Below are positions 44,941 to 54,949 of a stretch of DNA of 64,000 nt, piece by piece. Under the pieces are notes generated by a model, which saw only the letters and a program-made list of their open reading frames with translations, did not search any database and was not told the origin of the DNA. The stretch comes from Symsagittifera roscoffensis (Eukaryota; Xenacoelomorpha; Acoela; Convolutidae). The stretch lies in the NCBI RefSeq assembly GCF_963678635.1, contig NC_087070.1:52428750-52492749 (forward strand), given 5' to 3'. A program made the translations under genes and the position numbers. Position 1 is the first letter of the stretch, and every line of letters starts with the position of its first letter.

Positions 44941-45856
44941 TGTGCCAGTCGGTCATATTTGGAAGTTTGACCTTGAGAGAAGCAAAAAAAAACACTTGAT
45001 TTTGGAGTGAAATTTAATTTTTCAAAAATTCGAATGGAGCCTGTCATGCACGATTTTCTCGCGATAACTGAAAGCCGAAAAAGAGAATTCAGAACAATCG
45101 AGTGACAATCGCGGGAAAGTTGCAAGAAAAATCACTAGGAAATTGCTATTCGCAATTTCCGTCACAATAATAATCTAGAGTAGAGCTGTCCCATTCGAAA
45201 CAGAGACAAGTGTATTCCCACGAACTGGATTATTGTGACTTGACTGGAGTATTATTCTAAACTGGACCAGAGTGAACCTTCGGTGGAAAGGTGGACAGCT
45301 TGAGTGTCCCAATGGTCCACATAAAACTGCATTCTAGAGTACAAACTTATTCTTGTTGTTGAAACTAGCAAACATTAAACTCATTTAGTTACACTATTTA
45401 ATTCTTGAGTTGCTCACCGACTTAATTACTCCCAATTCTTGAGCGTGCTACAATGTGAGTACCTATTTAAATTTCTAGAGTGTGTTTTATAATTGTTATG
45501 TTGAGGTAAGGCGAGTTTTAGGTTGATCCATCTGAAATGGATCAAAGTTCCACTGTCTAATAAAAAGTAACTTAACGGATTGTTCCGACCCGGTTTTTAA
45601 CGGCGTTCATGTATTTTGGGTATCTAGAGACCTGAGTATGGGGACGTTATTATTTCTAGAGTGGGGGGGGGGGATATTTTGGTAGTAGCCTTTAAGCTGT
45701 AACGGGTCGTGGTCTCATGTCACAGACGAACCGAATTGGCTCCGACTGATTTGAGGTAGAAAAACACAAGAGATAGTGTCCCTGACTCTTGAGCCAATGG
45801 TTATAGGGCCTATTTTTCTTAATCCTCATGTGTGACTGCAGTAGACGAATGTTACA
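44941..45856 (+). repeat. GypP 5' LTR (916 bp)
   Basis: Starts TGTGCCAGTC and ends GAATGTTACA, the same final bases as the GypM LTR. Positions 45101-45856 pair with 62755-63510 at about 3 percent difference. It contains CTAGAGT and TTGAGT motifs repeated several times, a G10 run near 45662, a splice-donor-like GAG-GTAAGG at 45503-45511, and AATAAA at 45559-45564. Confidence 0.9.
45523..45545 (+). promoter_or_regulatory. Hairpin upstream of poly(A) signal in GypP LTR
   Basis: TTGATCCAT, loop CTGAA, ATGGATCAA, 13 nt before AATAAA. The 3' LTR has it unchanged at 63177-63199. A weaker GATCCATC/GATGGA version occurs in the GypM LTR. Confidence 0.65.
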
Positions 45857-45867
45857 TAGTGTTTTTA

Positions 45868-45884
45868 TGGCGCTCCTGGGTGTT
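45868..45884 (+). promoter_or_regulatory. GypP primer-binding site
   Basis: TGGCGCTCCTGGGTGTT, 11 nt after the LTR. The implied tRNA 3' end would be AACACCCAGGAGCGCCA. I cannot assign it to a tRNA species. Confidence 0.75.
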
Positions 45885-46330
45885 TACGACATCAAGACTA
45901 CGGAGTCGAACCCACTTGAGACAGCTTCGGGCTGAATGCCCATTCTAGAGTACCGGCGGTGCGGTTCGACAGGAACGTGCAAACCTTCCGGTTGTACCGT
46001 GATAGCTTTTTAAGAAAACTCGAGAAAACTTACTGGTACGCTCTCCGAACGAGGCTTAGCTAACCGAGTAAAGGGGGGCAACTAGGGGGACAAAAACACG
46101 AGCAAAAAGACAAAAAGGAACAAAAACCATAAAACGAAAAAAGACAGTGACTTTGACACCAGATTAGTTGGATCAAACCTTTATATTAATTAAATAGTAT
46201 ACCCATACTGTTTTACAAGTTCGATCGTTTCGATCAACCTAGTAATTTAACCCAGTAACCTTAATAAAGAGCCCGAGTGTGGGCCGTTGTCAAGGGTTTT
46301 CAGATATTTTGGAACTTAGCTGGACAACAA

Positions 46331-46592
46331 GGAGACTTGACTGGAAGAGGTGACCGGCCGAGTGGGAAAGTGGTTCAGGAGCACTTGAGCTGAACCAAAC
46401 GGAGACTTGACTAGAAGAGGTGACCAGCCGAGTGGGAAAGTGGATCAGGAGCACTTGAGCTGAACCAATAGGAGACTCGACTGGAAGAGGTGACCAGCCG
46501 AGTGGGAAAGTGGTTCAGGAACACTTGAGCTGAACCAATAGGAGACTGGACTGGAATAGGTTACCAGTCGAGTGGGAAAGCAGCCAAGAAGG
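46331..46592 (+). repeat. 70-bp tandem repeat, about 3.7 copies
   Basis: Unit starts GGAGACTTGACTGGAAGAGG at 46331, 46401, 46471 and 46541, an exact 70-bp period. Each unit ends with CACTTGAGCTGAACCAA. The last copy is partial. Confidence 0.9.
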
Positions 46593-47455
46593 ATTTGGCA
46601 GATCTCGAGTTCGCAAGTTGGGCAGAACGGGTATCGTTAAAATCCACATTACATTATAGGAGATAAGTGTAAATTTGGATAAGCGAAATTCCCCGGTTTT
46701 GAGGAACGTTTTTACTTAAGCAGGCCTGGAAACAGGTCTACGGTTTTCTCTTGAGAGGTTTAGCACCCGGCGCTTAAGGTAATTTTTAGGCTTAAGAAGG
46801 GGGGCTAGAAAGGGGGGAGGTTAGAAGGGGGGCTGGTTAAGTTAGAGGTTGGCGGTTGTAAATTGTAAAAAGGGGGAAAATTAGAGTAACTAATTAATCG
46901 ACATCGTTGATTTAGTTACATTAGTCATTAACACGCGTTGGTAATAATAAGTGGATATCGAAATTTGAACTCGAGTTAAGGAAGGTACCCTGGTCGGATT
47001 GGTAGGGGGGAACGGACGTAGACAATTCTGGTGATACCCAATAAGATTATTAGTTGGGGGGAGGAAAACGCGTGGCAATTAGGTACCAGACAATTTTTTT
47101 TTTTCGACAAAAGGTAGACATTAGTCACCTTTGAATTTTAGGTGGGCTCATCTTTCCGTTTTTATTACTTTTTCTAGCTTGGATTTTTGTTGCATTTTGG
47201 TGAGGATTTGTGTTTAGTTTTCATACGAACAGGTGATCACAAGATACCTGCGCACAGGTTTTGGTCTCAAGTTGCTTGGAACATTGAAAGAGAGGTAATT
47301 AAAAAGAAATAAGAAAAAGGGGGGTCAGCATTTGGCTTTTAAGAGAGGGTTTTTGGGAAAATTTTACTAGAGTTTGAGTGGTGGCACAAGGTACAGTGAA
47401 TCAAGAAGTCCCCATAACGAAGAAGAAAGAAGTCCCACCGCTCAGACACTTGTCA

Positions 47456-48120
47456 ACAGTCTTGGGACAGTGCCACAGAAGTCTTGGGACAGAGCAGTCT
47501 GGGGACAGTCTTGGGACAGTGCAGTCCTGGGACAGTGTTGGACCAGAACAGTCTTGATACAGTCTTGGGACAGTGGTCTTGGGACAAGGGTCTTGGGACA
47601 GGGTCTTGGGACAGTGGTCTTGGGACAGTGGTCTTGGGACAAGGGTCTTGGGACAGGGTCTTGGGACAAGGGTCTTGGGACAGTGGTCTTGGGACAAGGG
47701 TCTTGGGACAGGGTCTTGGGACAAGGGTCTTGGGACAGTGGTCTTGGGACAAGGGTCTTGGGACAAGGGTCTTGGGACAGGGTCTTGGGACAAGGGTCTT
47801 GGGACAGTGTTCTTGGGACACTAGCCTTGGGATAGTAGTCTTGGTACAGTAGTCTTGGGACACTAGCCTTGGGACAGTAGTCTTGGGACACTAACCTTGG
47901 GACACTAGCCTTGGGACAGTAGTCTTGGGACACTAGCCTTGGGACAGTAGTCTTGGGACACTAACCTTGGGACACTAGCCTTGGGACAGTAGTCTTGGGA
48001 CACTAGCCTTGGGACAGTAGTCTTGGACACTAGTCTTGGGACACTAGTCTTGGGACACTAGCCTTGGGACAGTAGCCTTGGGATAGTACTCTCAGGACAA
48101 GGGTCTTGGGACACTGACGA
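47456..48120 (+). repeat. GTCTTGGGACA minisatellite
   Basis: Several dozen copies of GTCTTGGGACA followed by AGG, GTG, GTA or CTA, with higher-order patterns of about 14 and 28 bp. It lies in the leader just upstream of gag. Confidence 0.9.
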
Positions 48121-48445
48121 AGTACTGGGACAGTACCGAACAGTCTTGGGACAGTAGAAAGAAGCCTGGGACGGTACAAAGAAGAGTAGGGACGGTAACT
48201 GGAAGTCTTAGGACGGTATAAAAATTGAAGTAAAATTACAATAAGTGTTTGAGACAGATTTAAAACAGAACAACACTAGTCGGAACCCGGTACGGTTGGG
48301 ACCACAAATAAAGAAAGTTTCAAGAAAGGTTTTTATCACGTTGTATATTTCCTTTTAAGAATTCTTTTTCACAAAAGATTTTATTCGTAGAATAGAATTG
48401 TGTATATAATAATATTGTAAATACGATCAATTGTAATTAGAAATA

Positions 48446-50385
48446 ATGAGACGGAGTAGGGTACCGGTGCTAGAAAAAAGGTCAAGTGGATCAAACACGA
48501 AATATAACTCGTCGCTGCGCGGAACGACATCAAGGGGCCCAGGCAAAACAAAAGATAACTTTTCAGTTAACATGGTCAGCACGAGGAGAGGCACCGAGAA
48601 GATGCGAGGGAAAAACAGGTGGAGCCCACAATCGAAATCGACCTAGAGACACCAGACCAGAGCGTAGATGAAGTGGAGAAAAAGACAACGGAATCCACAC
48701 CGATGCCCCATATGGAAGATCAAAATCCAAAAACCGTGGAGTTTTCACCGATAGACGCGGTGGAAGACACAACAGGCAATACCCGAGAAACGGTGAAAGA
48801 TGACTCTCAAGTAAAGAAGACATCTTTTACAGAAAAGTTGGCGATGATGGTCGGAATGAAATCGAAAGACAACACGGCCGAAGAATCACAGACTGGAAGA
48901 GCACGAACATTTGGGACAGTGAGCACGAAGGCGACAGAAGCCGACCCAAAGGAACAACAAGCCAGAACAGAAGAGGCAGCCGAAAACAAGACAACGGCTG
49001 TTCATGAAACAGCTGCTCTTGAGCTTGGCGACCTGATGACAAAGCTAAATCAGATCGACAAAAAACTAAAGTATAGTGAGGAAGATAGAAACCTGATAAA
49101 GAAGGAGTTAAAATACAACAAACACGAATATCTGGATAGTCATTTTAACCTGGCTAAAGCGAAAGATGAGAGACTCCAGCAGATGTCGGACAAGGTAGAT
49201 GCCACCAATGAAGAACGAGATAAAAACATCAAAAAAGATATGCAACAGTTGAAAAACCGATATGATGATGTCAACAGCCAATTAGGTAGCCTGGAAAAGA
49301 GAATGGACATAATGAACAGGAATCAGGCCGAAAGTTCTAGTGCGATACAGGCGAAGTTGGATGCAATCTTGAGAAATTCTACCTCACAAGAAAGACCGGC
49401 AGTGGATCGCACGCAAGGCACCAGAGTTGACTTTGTGGAACCACAAAGGAACAAACGGCAATCGACACCGTTGCCTTTAAACCGGGATGCGGTAAGCACA
49501 GCACCAACAGCTGCTAAAACAATCATGAAAAGTGGGACATCAAACACAACGAGTGGTCCGGGGGACTCAACAGCTAGCAGCAACGCAGGTCCGGATGCAA
49601 TGACGTGGGCAAGCACTTGGGAGATGATGAACAGGACTCTAGAGGCCTTCGCCACGAGGAACACTAACTCGAGCGATAGGAGAGACGGAAAATCAAGAAA
49701 AACTTTCAAGAAGCCAAAAGAATTCAAAGACGACTCAGATGGACGCATTGACACGTGGGTGGAAGTGATGAGATTACATCTAGAGCAAGATAACTTAAAT
49801 GATGGAAGGCAAGCATGCACAGCCATACTCAGCAACCTGGAAGGCACGGCATTGAAATGCGTGGTTGCAAAGAAAGAAGAAGAACGCGACACCGCGGACA
49901 AAATCTTCGAAATATTACTGAATCGATTCGGATCAGGCATGAAGGGTCACCAAGCGATGATGCGATTTGAAAAGAGAAGGCAGAGGGACGACGAGTCAAT
50001 TGATCGGTTCCTAGATGACCTCGAGAGCTTGAGAAGGAGGAGTGACCCGGAGGAGTCGACAAACAGAAGAAACTTTAGCATTGCCTCGAAGTTCATTGAT
50101 GGGGTAAAAAGTGATGACTTAAGAACAATGTTAGCAACATACTACACATTGTCGAAAGACAGCGCACCGACCCCAGAAGAAATGAGACAGAAATCAAGGG
50201 AATACATGCTGATGAAACCCAAGAAAACTCATATTCAGAAAACAGGAACACGCAAGGGGGAAGTCAACCCCAGAGGTCGTCATGGTACAAGCCGAGAGAT
50301 GACATGGACAAGCGCAGATCATGCGCGAACTGCGGGTCGGCGGATCACCACGTGGCTGACTGCACAACATACAAAAAAGGCATGA
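48446..50385 (+). CDS. gag: GypP Gag (capsid)
   Basis: The start is probably ATG 48446 (MRRSRVPVLEKR) with a one-base lesion near 48612. The long open frame runs 48619-50385 (588 residues). An acidic N-terminal part is followed by a coiled coil (about residues 130-245), a Thr/Ser/Asn-rich linker and the capsid domain at about residues 350-545: FKKPKEFKDDSDGRIDTWVE, LSNLEGTALKCVVAKK, LNRFGSGMKGHQAMMRFEKR, DRFLDDLESLRRRSDP and ASKFIDGVKSDDLRTML. After MLMKP the frame loses the knuckle, which lies one frame back, so the shift near 50220 is probably a mutation: in GypM capsid and knuckles share one frame. Confidence 0.8.
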
Positions 50386-52514
50386 AGAGTCTAGGATATG
50401 CACCGGATGAGGAGGACATGAGCCAGATGGAGGAACACGAGTACTATAGTGGCCTAATCATCAAGATAGGCGCTAGATGCTTCTTCTGTAACCAGGAGGG
50501 GCACTTCAGAATGGATTGTCCCTTGTTCTGGGAAGCGGTCAAGGACCAGAGTCACCCCAAACATAAGTTGGCATTAGCGGCGGTGCAGAATCAGCGGAAC
50601 AGGCAAAACGAGTTTGAATCGAGGAACTTAGGAGCACCAAGCACGGAATTGCCGACGAAGACAGTGAAAGCTGTAACACATGTTAATGGTGCGATAGAAT
50701 CCGCGGCCGGGAACTCTCTAGAGATAAATTATGAGAAAGCGGCGACGGAAGCAATTGCCAAAGTGAAACAGGATCTGGCTGCGAAAGAAATAGAGCAACG
50801 ACTAAAGCTGGAGATCGAAAGACAGAATTTTAACGAAGCATTAACCGGATCGAACCAAACACCAGAGGCTGTACCGGGCTCAACAAAGACGGGGAATTGT
50901 AACACTGTAAAAATGGTGACGGGAAAGCCATTCGGCATATCGAAAATTGGGGCTAGAATAATGTCGATAATCACAGTGGGCGGCCACGAGGTAACCAGAA
51001 ACTTGAGCGAACCGAGCGACCAGACAATAATGCACATTGACGTGTACGCAGATTACTTGAGCTGTATAAGCCCACAAACGTCTTCTAGAGCGTTGAGAGC
51101 ACTACTCACGAGAGGGGGCAGCAAGTCGGTACGTGTTGATAACAGGTATACTGAAGCTTATGGTCCACACGAGGTGATGCTAAAAATAGATGGGATCAAC
51201 ATCTATACCAAGACAATGATAACATGTGACGAAGACCTAATTGGGCAGATCTACGTAGGGAAAGAAGAGTTGAAAGTGAGATCGATTGGACACTGCGCCA
51301 TGCTTGAAGAAGGTGCAATGCACATCGGGACAGAGGCAGATGTGACAGGGCGCGTGCTAGATATAAGTGGCAAAAAGACTCAGTTGCGAGGGTTACTTGA
51401 TACGGGAGCAGTCTTGAGCGTCATACCAATCGAAACTTGGGAAAGGATGGGCTTTGACAAAGGTGACTTGATAGACTCGAGAATACGGCTGTCAGCTGCA
51501 AACAAAGGGGCCCTTCGGGTGCTGGGCAGGACGCCGATAATAGCCCTCAATTTGGGGGAACGTAACCTGTGGATGAGCTTTATCGTGGTAGAAAACCTAG
51601 ATGAATCTGACCAATTCATTTTGGGCAGAGACTTCATCAGGAATTTCGACGTAACGATTGATCTAAATAACGCAATGTTCAGGATACGGAACCCGGATAG
51701 GAGGTACGCAATCAAACCGGTAAATTTAATAATGGCAAATGAAAACAAAGCACCGGTATTCTTGAGTAGGAGGGTGAGGCTAAAAGCTATTGAAGCGGCA
51801 ATCGTAAGCTTGAGGATGAAAAATTACAATGAACTAAGTGACAACAAGCAAGTGTGTATAGTTCCAAATCCTAATAGTCAAAGTGCTGCTGTTTTAGGAA
51901 GATCATTCTCGATAACGAAGAGCGGCCTCTGCGTCAGTGTCTTGTTAAATACCCTTGATATACCGATCACGATACAGAGAGGGAGGAAACTGGGATATGC
52001 TTTACCGGTTAAAACTCGATATGAAACGATTGAGAACTCAAAACAAAATGAAGTTGTTGATTGTCCCAATCACAGGGTCAAAATTTGTACCTTCAGACGA
52101 TTGCAGAAAATAAAAGATTCTTCAGGTCTTATTAAGTCACTTAAGTCAGAAACGGACGATGGGCTGTCGAGCAGTTCGAACTTTCCAGAGCGACCCACAC
52201 TAGATGAAATGCAAACTGATAAACCGGTTCTGCCGGAGATTGAACATTTGAGGGGCAAGATGAAAGATGAACAGCTCGAAGCCATCAAGGACGTACTAGA
52301 GCGGAACGAGGAAGTTTTTTCGAGGCATAAGGCGGATATCGGGTGTTGTAATTTCGTTGAGCATGAAATAGAACTTGAGGAAAACGCGGTACCACACAGG
52401 GAGGGGGCGAGGCGCATGACCCCACACAAATCGGACGCGTGTAGAAAAGAGATCGAGACGTTACTAGAGTATGACATGATAGAACCATCCAAGTCACCGT
52501 GGGCGACGAGTTGA
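50304..52514 (+). CDS. GypP nucleocapsid-protease
   Basis: 736 residues open. Two CCHC knuckles lie at the start (CANCGSADHHVADC, CFFCNQEGHFRMDC), then a Lys/Glu-rich linker and an aspartic protease with LLDTGAVLSVIP (DTG at 51399-51407, residue 366) and FILGRDFIRNFDVTIDL. A region with NSQSAAVLGRSFSITKSGLC follows, then a linker and the RT entry motif DMIEPSKSPWA. It ends in a TGA because about 24 bases of the RT entry are missing at 52505. The frame is open upstream to about 50220; ATG 50304 is not a natural start. Confidence 0.8.
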   Translation: MDKRRSCANCGSADHHVADCTTYKKGMKSLGYAPDEEDMSQMEEHEYYSGLIIKIGARCFFCNQEGHFRMDCPLFWEAVKDQSHPKHKLALAAVQNQRNRQNEFESRNLGAPSTELPTKTVKAVTHVNGAIESAAGNSLEINYEKAATEAIAKVKQDLAAKEIEQRLKLEIERQNFNEALTGSNQTPEAVPGSTKTGNCNTVKMVTGKPFGISKIGARIMSIITVGGHEVTRNLSEPSDQTIMHIDVYADYLSCISPQTSSRALRALLTRGGSKSVRVDNRYTEAYGPHEVMLKIDGINIYTKTMITCDEDLIGQIYVGKEELKVRSIGHCAMLEEGAMHIGTEADVTGRVLDISGKKTQLRGLLDTGAVLSVIPIETWERMGFDKGDLIDSRIRLSAANKGALRVLGRTPIIALNLGERNLWMSFIVVENLDESDQFILGRDFIRNFDVTIDLNNAMFRIRNPDRRYAIKPVNLIMANENKAPVFLSRRVRLKAIEAAIVSLRMKNYNELSDNKQVCIVPNPNSQSAAVLGRSFSITKSGLCVSVLLNTLDIPITIQRGRKLGYALPVKTRYETIENSKQNEVVDCPNHRVKICTFRRLQKIKDSSGLIKSLKSETDDGLSSSSNFPERPTLDEMQTDKPVLPEIEHLRGKMKDEQLEAIKDVLERNEEVFSRHKADIGCCNFVEHEIELEENAVPHREGARRMTPHKSDACRKEIETLLEYDMIEPSKSPWATS

Positions 52515-53881
52515 GGTTTTGTTGTGACTTTCGATACCTGAACTCCGTCACGGTGAAGGATGCCTATCCCATACCTAGGATTGATGAGAGCCTCTCGAAG
52601 TTAGGTGATGCAAAATTTTTTACGACTCTTGATTTAGGCTCGGCCTTTTGGCAGGTACCACTAAGGAAGCAGGACAGGGACAAGACAGGGTTTGCCTGCG
52701 AGTTGGGTCTGTTTCAATGGAAACGGATGCCGTTTGGACTCTGCAATGCCACAGCCACGTTTCAGCGGTTGATGGCACACGCGCTGATAGGCGTGACGAA
52801 GAAGTATGGCAACCTGGTAATGTGCTACGTGGATGACGTGGTAATAGCCACGCCAACACTGGAAGACCACATTGAGAGAATCGACGAAGTGTTTGCATGC
52901 ATGAAGAGGTCGGGGCTAAAGTGTAAACCGTCAAAGTGCGAGATACTCAAGGACTCAATAAAATACTTGGGCAGGATGGTAGACAAGCACGGCATCAGAC
53001 CTGATACGGACGCCGTGGAAGCAGTCCTGACCTGGAAATCACCCAAGACAGAGCACCAGTTGATGAGCTTCCTGGGTTTCGCTAACTATTATAGAGAATT
53101 CATCAAAGGCTATGCGGACAAGGTATACCCGATGCAACAATTAATGAGACACAAGGGCAAGAAGTTCACGTGGAACAACGCAGCAGAAGAGTCATTCCAG
53201 AGAATAAAGAAAGAGCTATGTGAGGCACCAGTACTGGGTATGCCGACTGAGAAAGGGATGTACGTGCTGGACACGGATGCGTCGGTAGTCGCGATTTCTG
53301 GGATTCTCCACAAAGAACAAGAATGGAATGGGAAGACAGTCTTGAGACCAATAGCGTACGGGAGCAAAGTCCTGAGCGACACGGAAATGAAGTACGGAGC
53401 ACCGAAAGCAGAGATGTTCGCGGTGGTCACCTTTGTCGAGAAATACAGGGCATACCTGGGCAGTGAGCCATTCAAGTTGCGAGTCGACAACCGAGCACTG
53501 AGCTGGCTGAAAACGTACTCAATGGACCAAAGTTACATTGGGAGGTGGATAGTTCGCCTGGACGGATACAACATGATAATTGAGCATAGAACACGAGATA
53601 AACATCAGAATGCCGACAGCTTGAGTAAGAAGACGGAGTTCTATGAGAGACAAGAGCAAAGAGAGGCAGACAGACCTGAAATCAAAGATGGCTTCTCCTT
53701 CATGGACAAGGAAACGTACGACAGTCTTCCGCTCACGAGATGGCTGGACAAGTCAGGCAAACCGATAGAAAATCATCTTGAATTGCCTAAAGAGCCTCCA
53801 GAGAAGACCATCTTGAAGAGGAGCAAGAGGATTCCGATTGAGATAATACTCAAGTCGAAGATTGTGAAGGAGACGCTCTAG
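52499..53881 (+). CDS. GypP reverse transcriptase-RNase H
   Basis: 460 residues. RT: LRFCCDFRYLNSVTVKDAYP, TLDLGSAFWQVPLRKQD, MPFGLCNATATFQRLM, CYVDDVVIATPTLEDH (YVDD, residues 110-113) and the thumb with LGFANYYREFIKGYADK. RNase H: LDTDASVVAISGILHKE, EMKYGAPKAEMFAVVTFVEK, LRVDNRALSWLKTY and DKHQNADSLSKK, all catalytic acids present. It ends at a TAG (53879-53881) in KETL, where the frame stays open downstream and GypM has coding sequence. It is therefore a nonsense mutation. Confidence 0.85.
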   Translation: MGDELRFCCDFRYLNSVTVKDAYPIPRIDESLSKLGDAKFFTTLDLGSAFWQVPLRKQDRDKTGFACELGLFQWKRMPFGLCNATATFQRLMAHALIGVTKKYGNLVMCYVDDVVIATPTLEDHIERIDEVFACMKRSGLKCKPSKCEILKDSIKYLGRMVDKHGIRPDTDAVEAVLTWKSPKTEHQLMSFLGFANYYREFIKGYADKVYPMQQLMRHKGKKFTWNNAAEESFQRIKKELCEAPVLGMPTEKGMYVLDTDASVVAISGILHKEQEWNGKTVLRPIAYGSKVLSDTEMKYGAPKAEMFAVVTFVEKYRAYLGSEPFKLRVDNRALSWLKTYSMDQSYIGRWIVRLDGYNMIIEHRTRDKHQNADSLSKKTEFYERQEQREADRPEIKDGFSFMDKETYDSLPLTRWLDKSGKPIENHLELPKEPPEKTILKRSKRIPIEIILKSKIVKETL

Positions 53882-54949
53882 GCAAAAGGCTATGATCTTA
53901 ACCAGGTAGAAGCAGGAACTGCACAGTTAGATGATGACTTAATGAGGTTGCTCGAGAAACTATCAGATGATAAGCCCGTGGTCCAAGAGAAGGGTAAAGA
54001 GGAACCGGAAGTCACTATACTTCGGAGAAAAGAGACAGTGAACGATACTGACTCATCAAGAGGAAGCGTCACTGACAGCAAAGATGTCGTGCGGTCACTA
54101 GTTGACAAAATCCCCGAAAACATTCTGGAGCAGACCAAGGTTAGGAAAAAGAAAGTGACGTTCAAAGAAGATACTGAACACCTGGGACTAAGTCAAGAGT
54201 CCGGGGAGTGTTCCAGGTTCACGGAAGAAGGAACCGGAGATGGAAAATTGTCCGGGGAGCGTGAAGGATGGGATGAAGACTCGGATGAGAGCAGCGAAAA
54301 CCAAGACAGTCTGTGCATGATATTGGCGGAAGAGAAGACAAGGCACCACGACAGGGAGTTACAGACGGATCCATCTTCAGGAACATACAACAGGGACATA
54401 CAGGAGATGCGAGGTGGTGAGGAACTTGAGAAAATTGCGGTTGCAAGGAAACCATTCAGGGAACTATCATGCAACTCAAACATCAGAACGAATCTGGTAC
54501 CAGAAGATGATATGAAAATCGTGAAAAGGATGATATGCGTGAAGCTGAGCGACGACATCCACAACCCTGGTGAGATGAATGGACAGATCATGGCGCTAAA
54601 GGAGCATGTCAAGGCGAGATACAGGCTGTCAGACCTAATAAGAGCCCAACAGAATGACAAAATGACAAGTAATCTCTCCAAATGGATCCAGTCGGGGGTC
54701 AAGGAGAAGGGGGAACTCGAGGAGGACAGCTACAAGATCTTGAGCCAGTTCTACAAAGAAAAGAAAGACTTACTCTACCACACAGCTGGAGGAAAGATGA
54801 GGAGAAGATATTACACAAACACAACCTCATCATACTACCGCAATTGTATCAAACGGAGGTGCTTTTCAGATCGCACGACCAGATGGGACACCAGGGGATG
54901 GATAAAGTACAACAAAGGATACTTCACAGGTTTGATTGGCCAGGAATGA
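53882..54949 (+). CDS. GypP acidic spacer domain of pol
   Basis: Continues the RT-RNase H frame after the TAG. Highly charged and Ser/Glu-rich (about residues 20-130), with SGE motifs encoded by GTCCGGGGAG at 54199 and 54248, then a helical part with CVKLSDDIHNPGEMNGQIM and LKEHVKARYRLSDLIRAQ. The integrase frame takes over near 54800 through an indel, and the last 45 residues to 54949 are out-of-frame readings. GypM has the homologous domain at 32430-33425. No known fold recognised. Confidence 0.6.
   Translation, partial: AKGYDLNQVEAGTAQLDDDLMRLLEKLSDDKPVVQEKGKEEPEVTILRRKETVNDTDSSRGSVTDSKDVVRSLVDKIPENILEQTKVRKKKVTFKEDTEHLGLSQESGECSRFTEEGTGDGKLSGEREGWDEDSDESSENQDSLCMILAEEKTRHHDRELQTDPSSGTYNRDIQEMRGGEELEKIAVARKPFRELSCNSNIRTNLVPEDDMKIVKRMICVKLSDDIHNPGEMNGQIMALKEHVKARYRLSDLIRAQQNDKMTSNLSKWIQSGVKEKGELEEDSYKILSQFYKEKKDLLYHTAGGKMRRRYYTNTTSSYYRNCIKRRCFSDRTTRWDTRGWIKYNKGYFTGLIGQE

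Larger units (their letters stand above)
45885..48445 (+). other. GypP 5' leader
   Basis: 2.6 kb without a credible gene. Holds the 70-bp and the GTCTTGGGACA minisatellites (separate entries), purine-rich GGGG tracts (46795-46870, 47320) and many TTGAG motifs. Open frames across the minisatellite on both strands are repeat artefacts. Confidence 0.6.

Noticed and set aside
46331-46592. CRISPR-like direct repeats
   Set aside because: Contiguous 70-bp tandem units without unique spacers, in a eukaryotic LTR-element leader.
47374-47933. Open frames up to 163 codons on both strands with repeating SQDPCPKT-like or LGTVVLGQ-like peptides
   Set aside because: They are translations of the GTCTTGGGACA minisatellite in all frames; no conserved domain and no counterpart in GypM.
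50200-50385. Possible programmed -1 frameshift between Gag and nucleocapsid-protease of GypP
   Set aside because: No canonical slippery heptamer in the Gag frame, and in GypM the capsid and knuckles share one frame. A plain indel near 50220 explains it.
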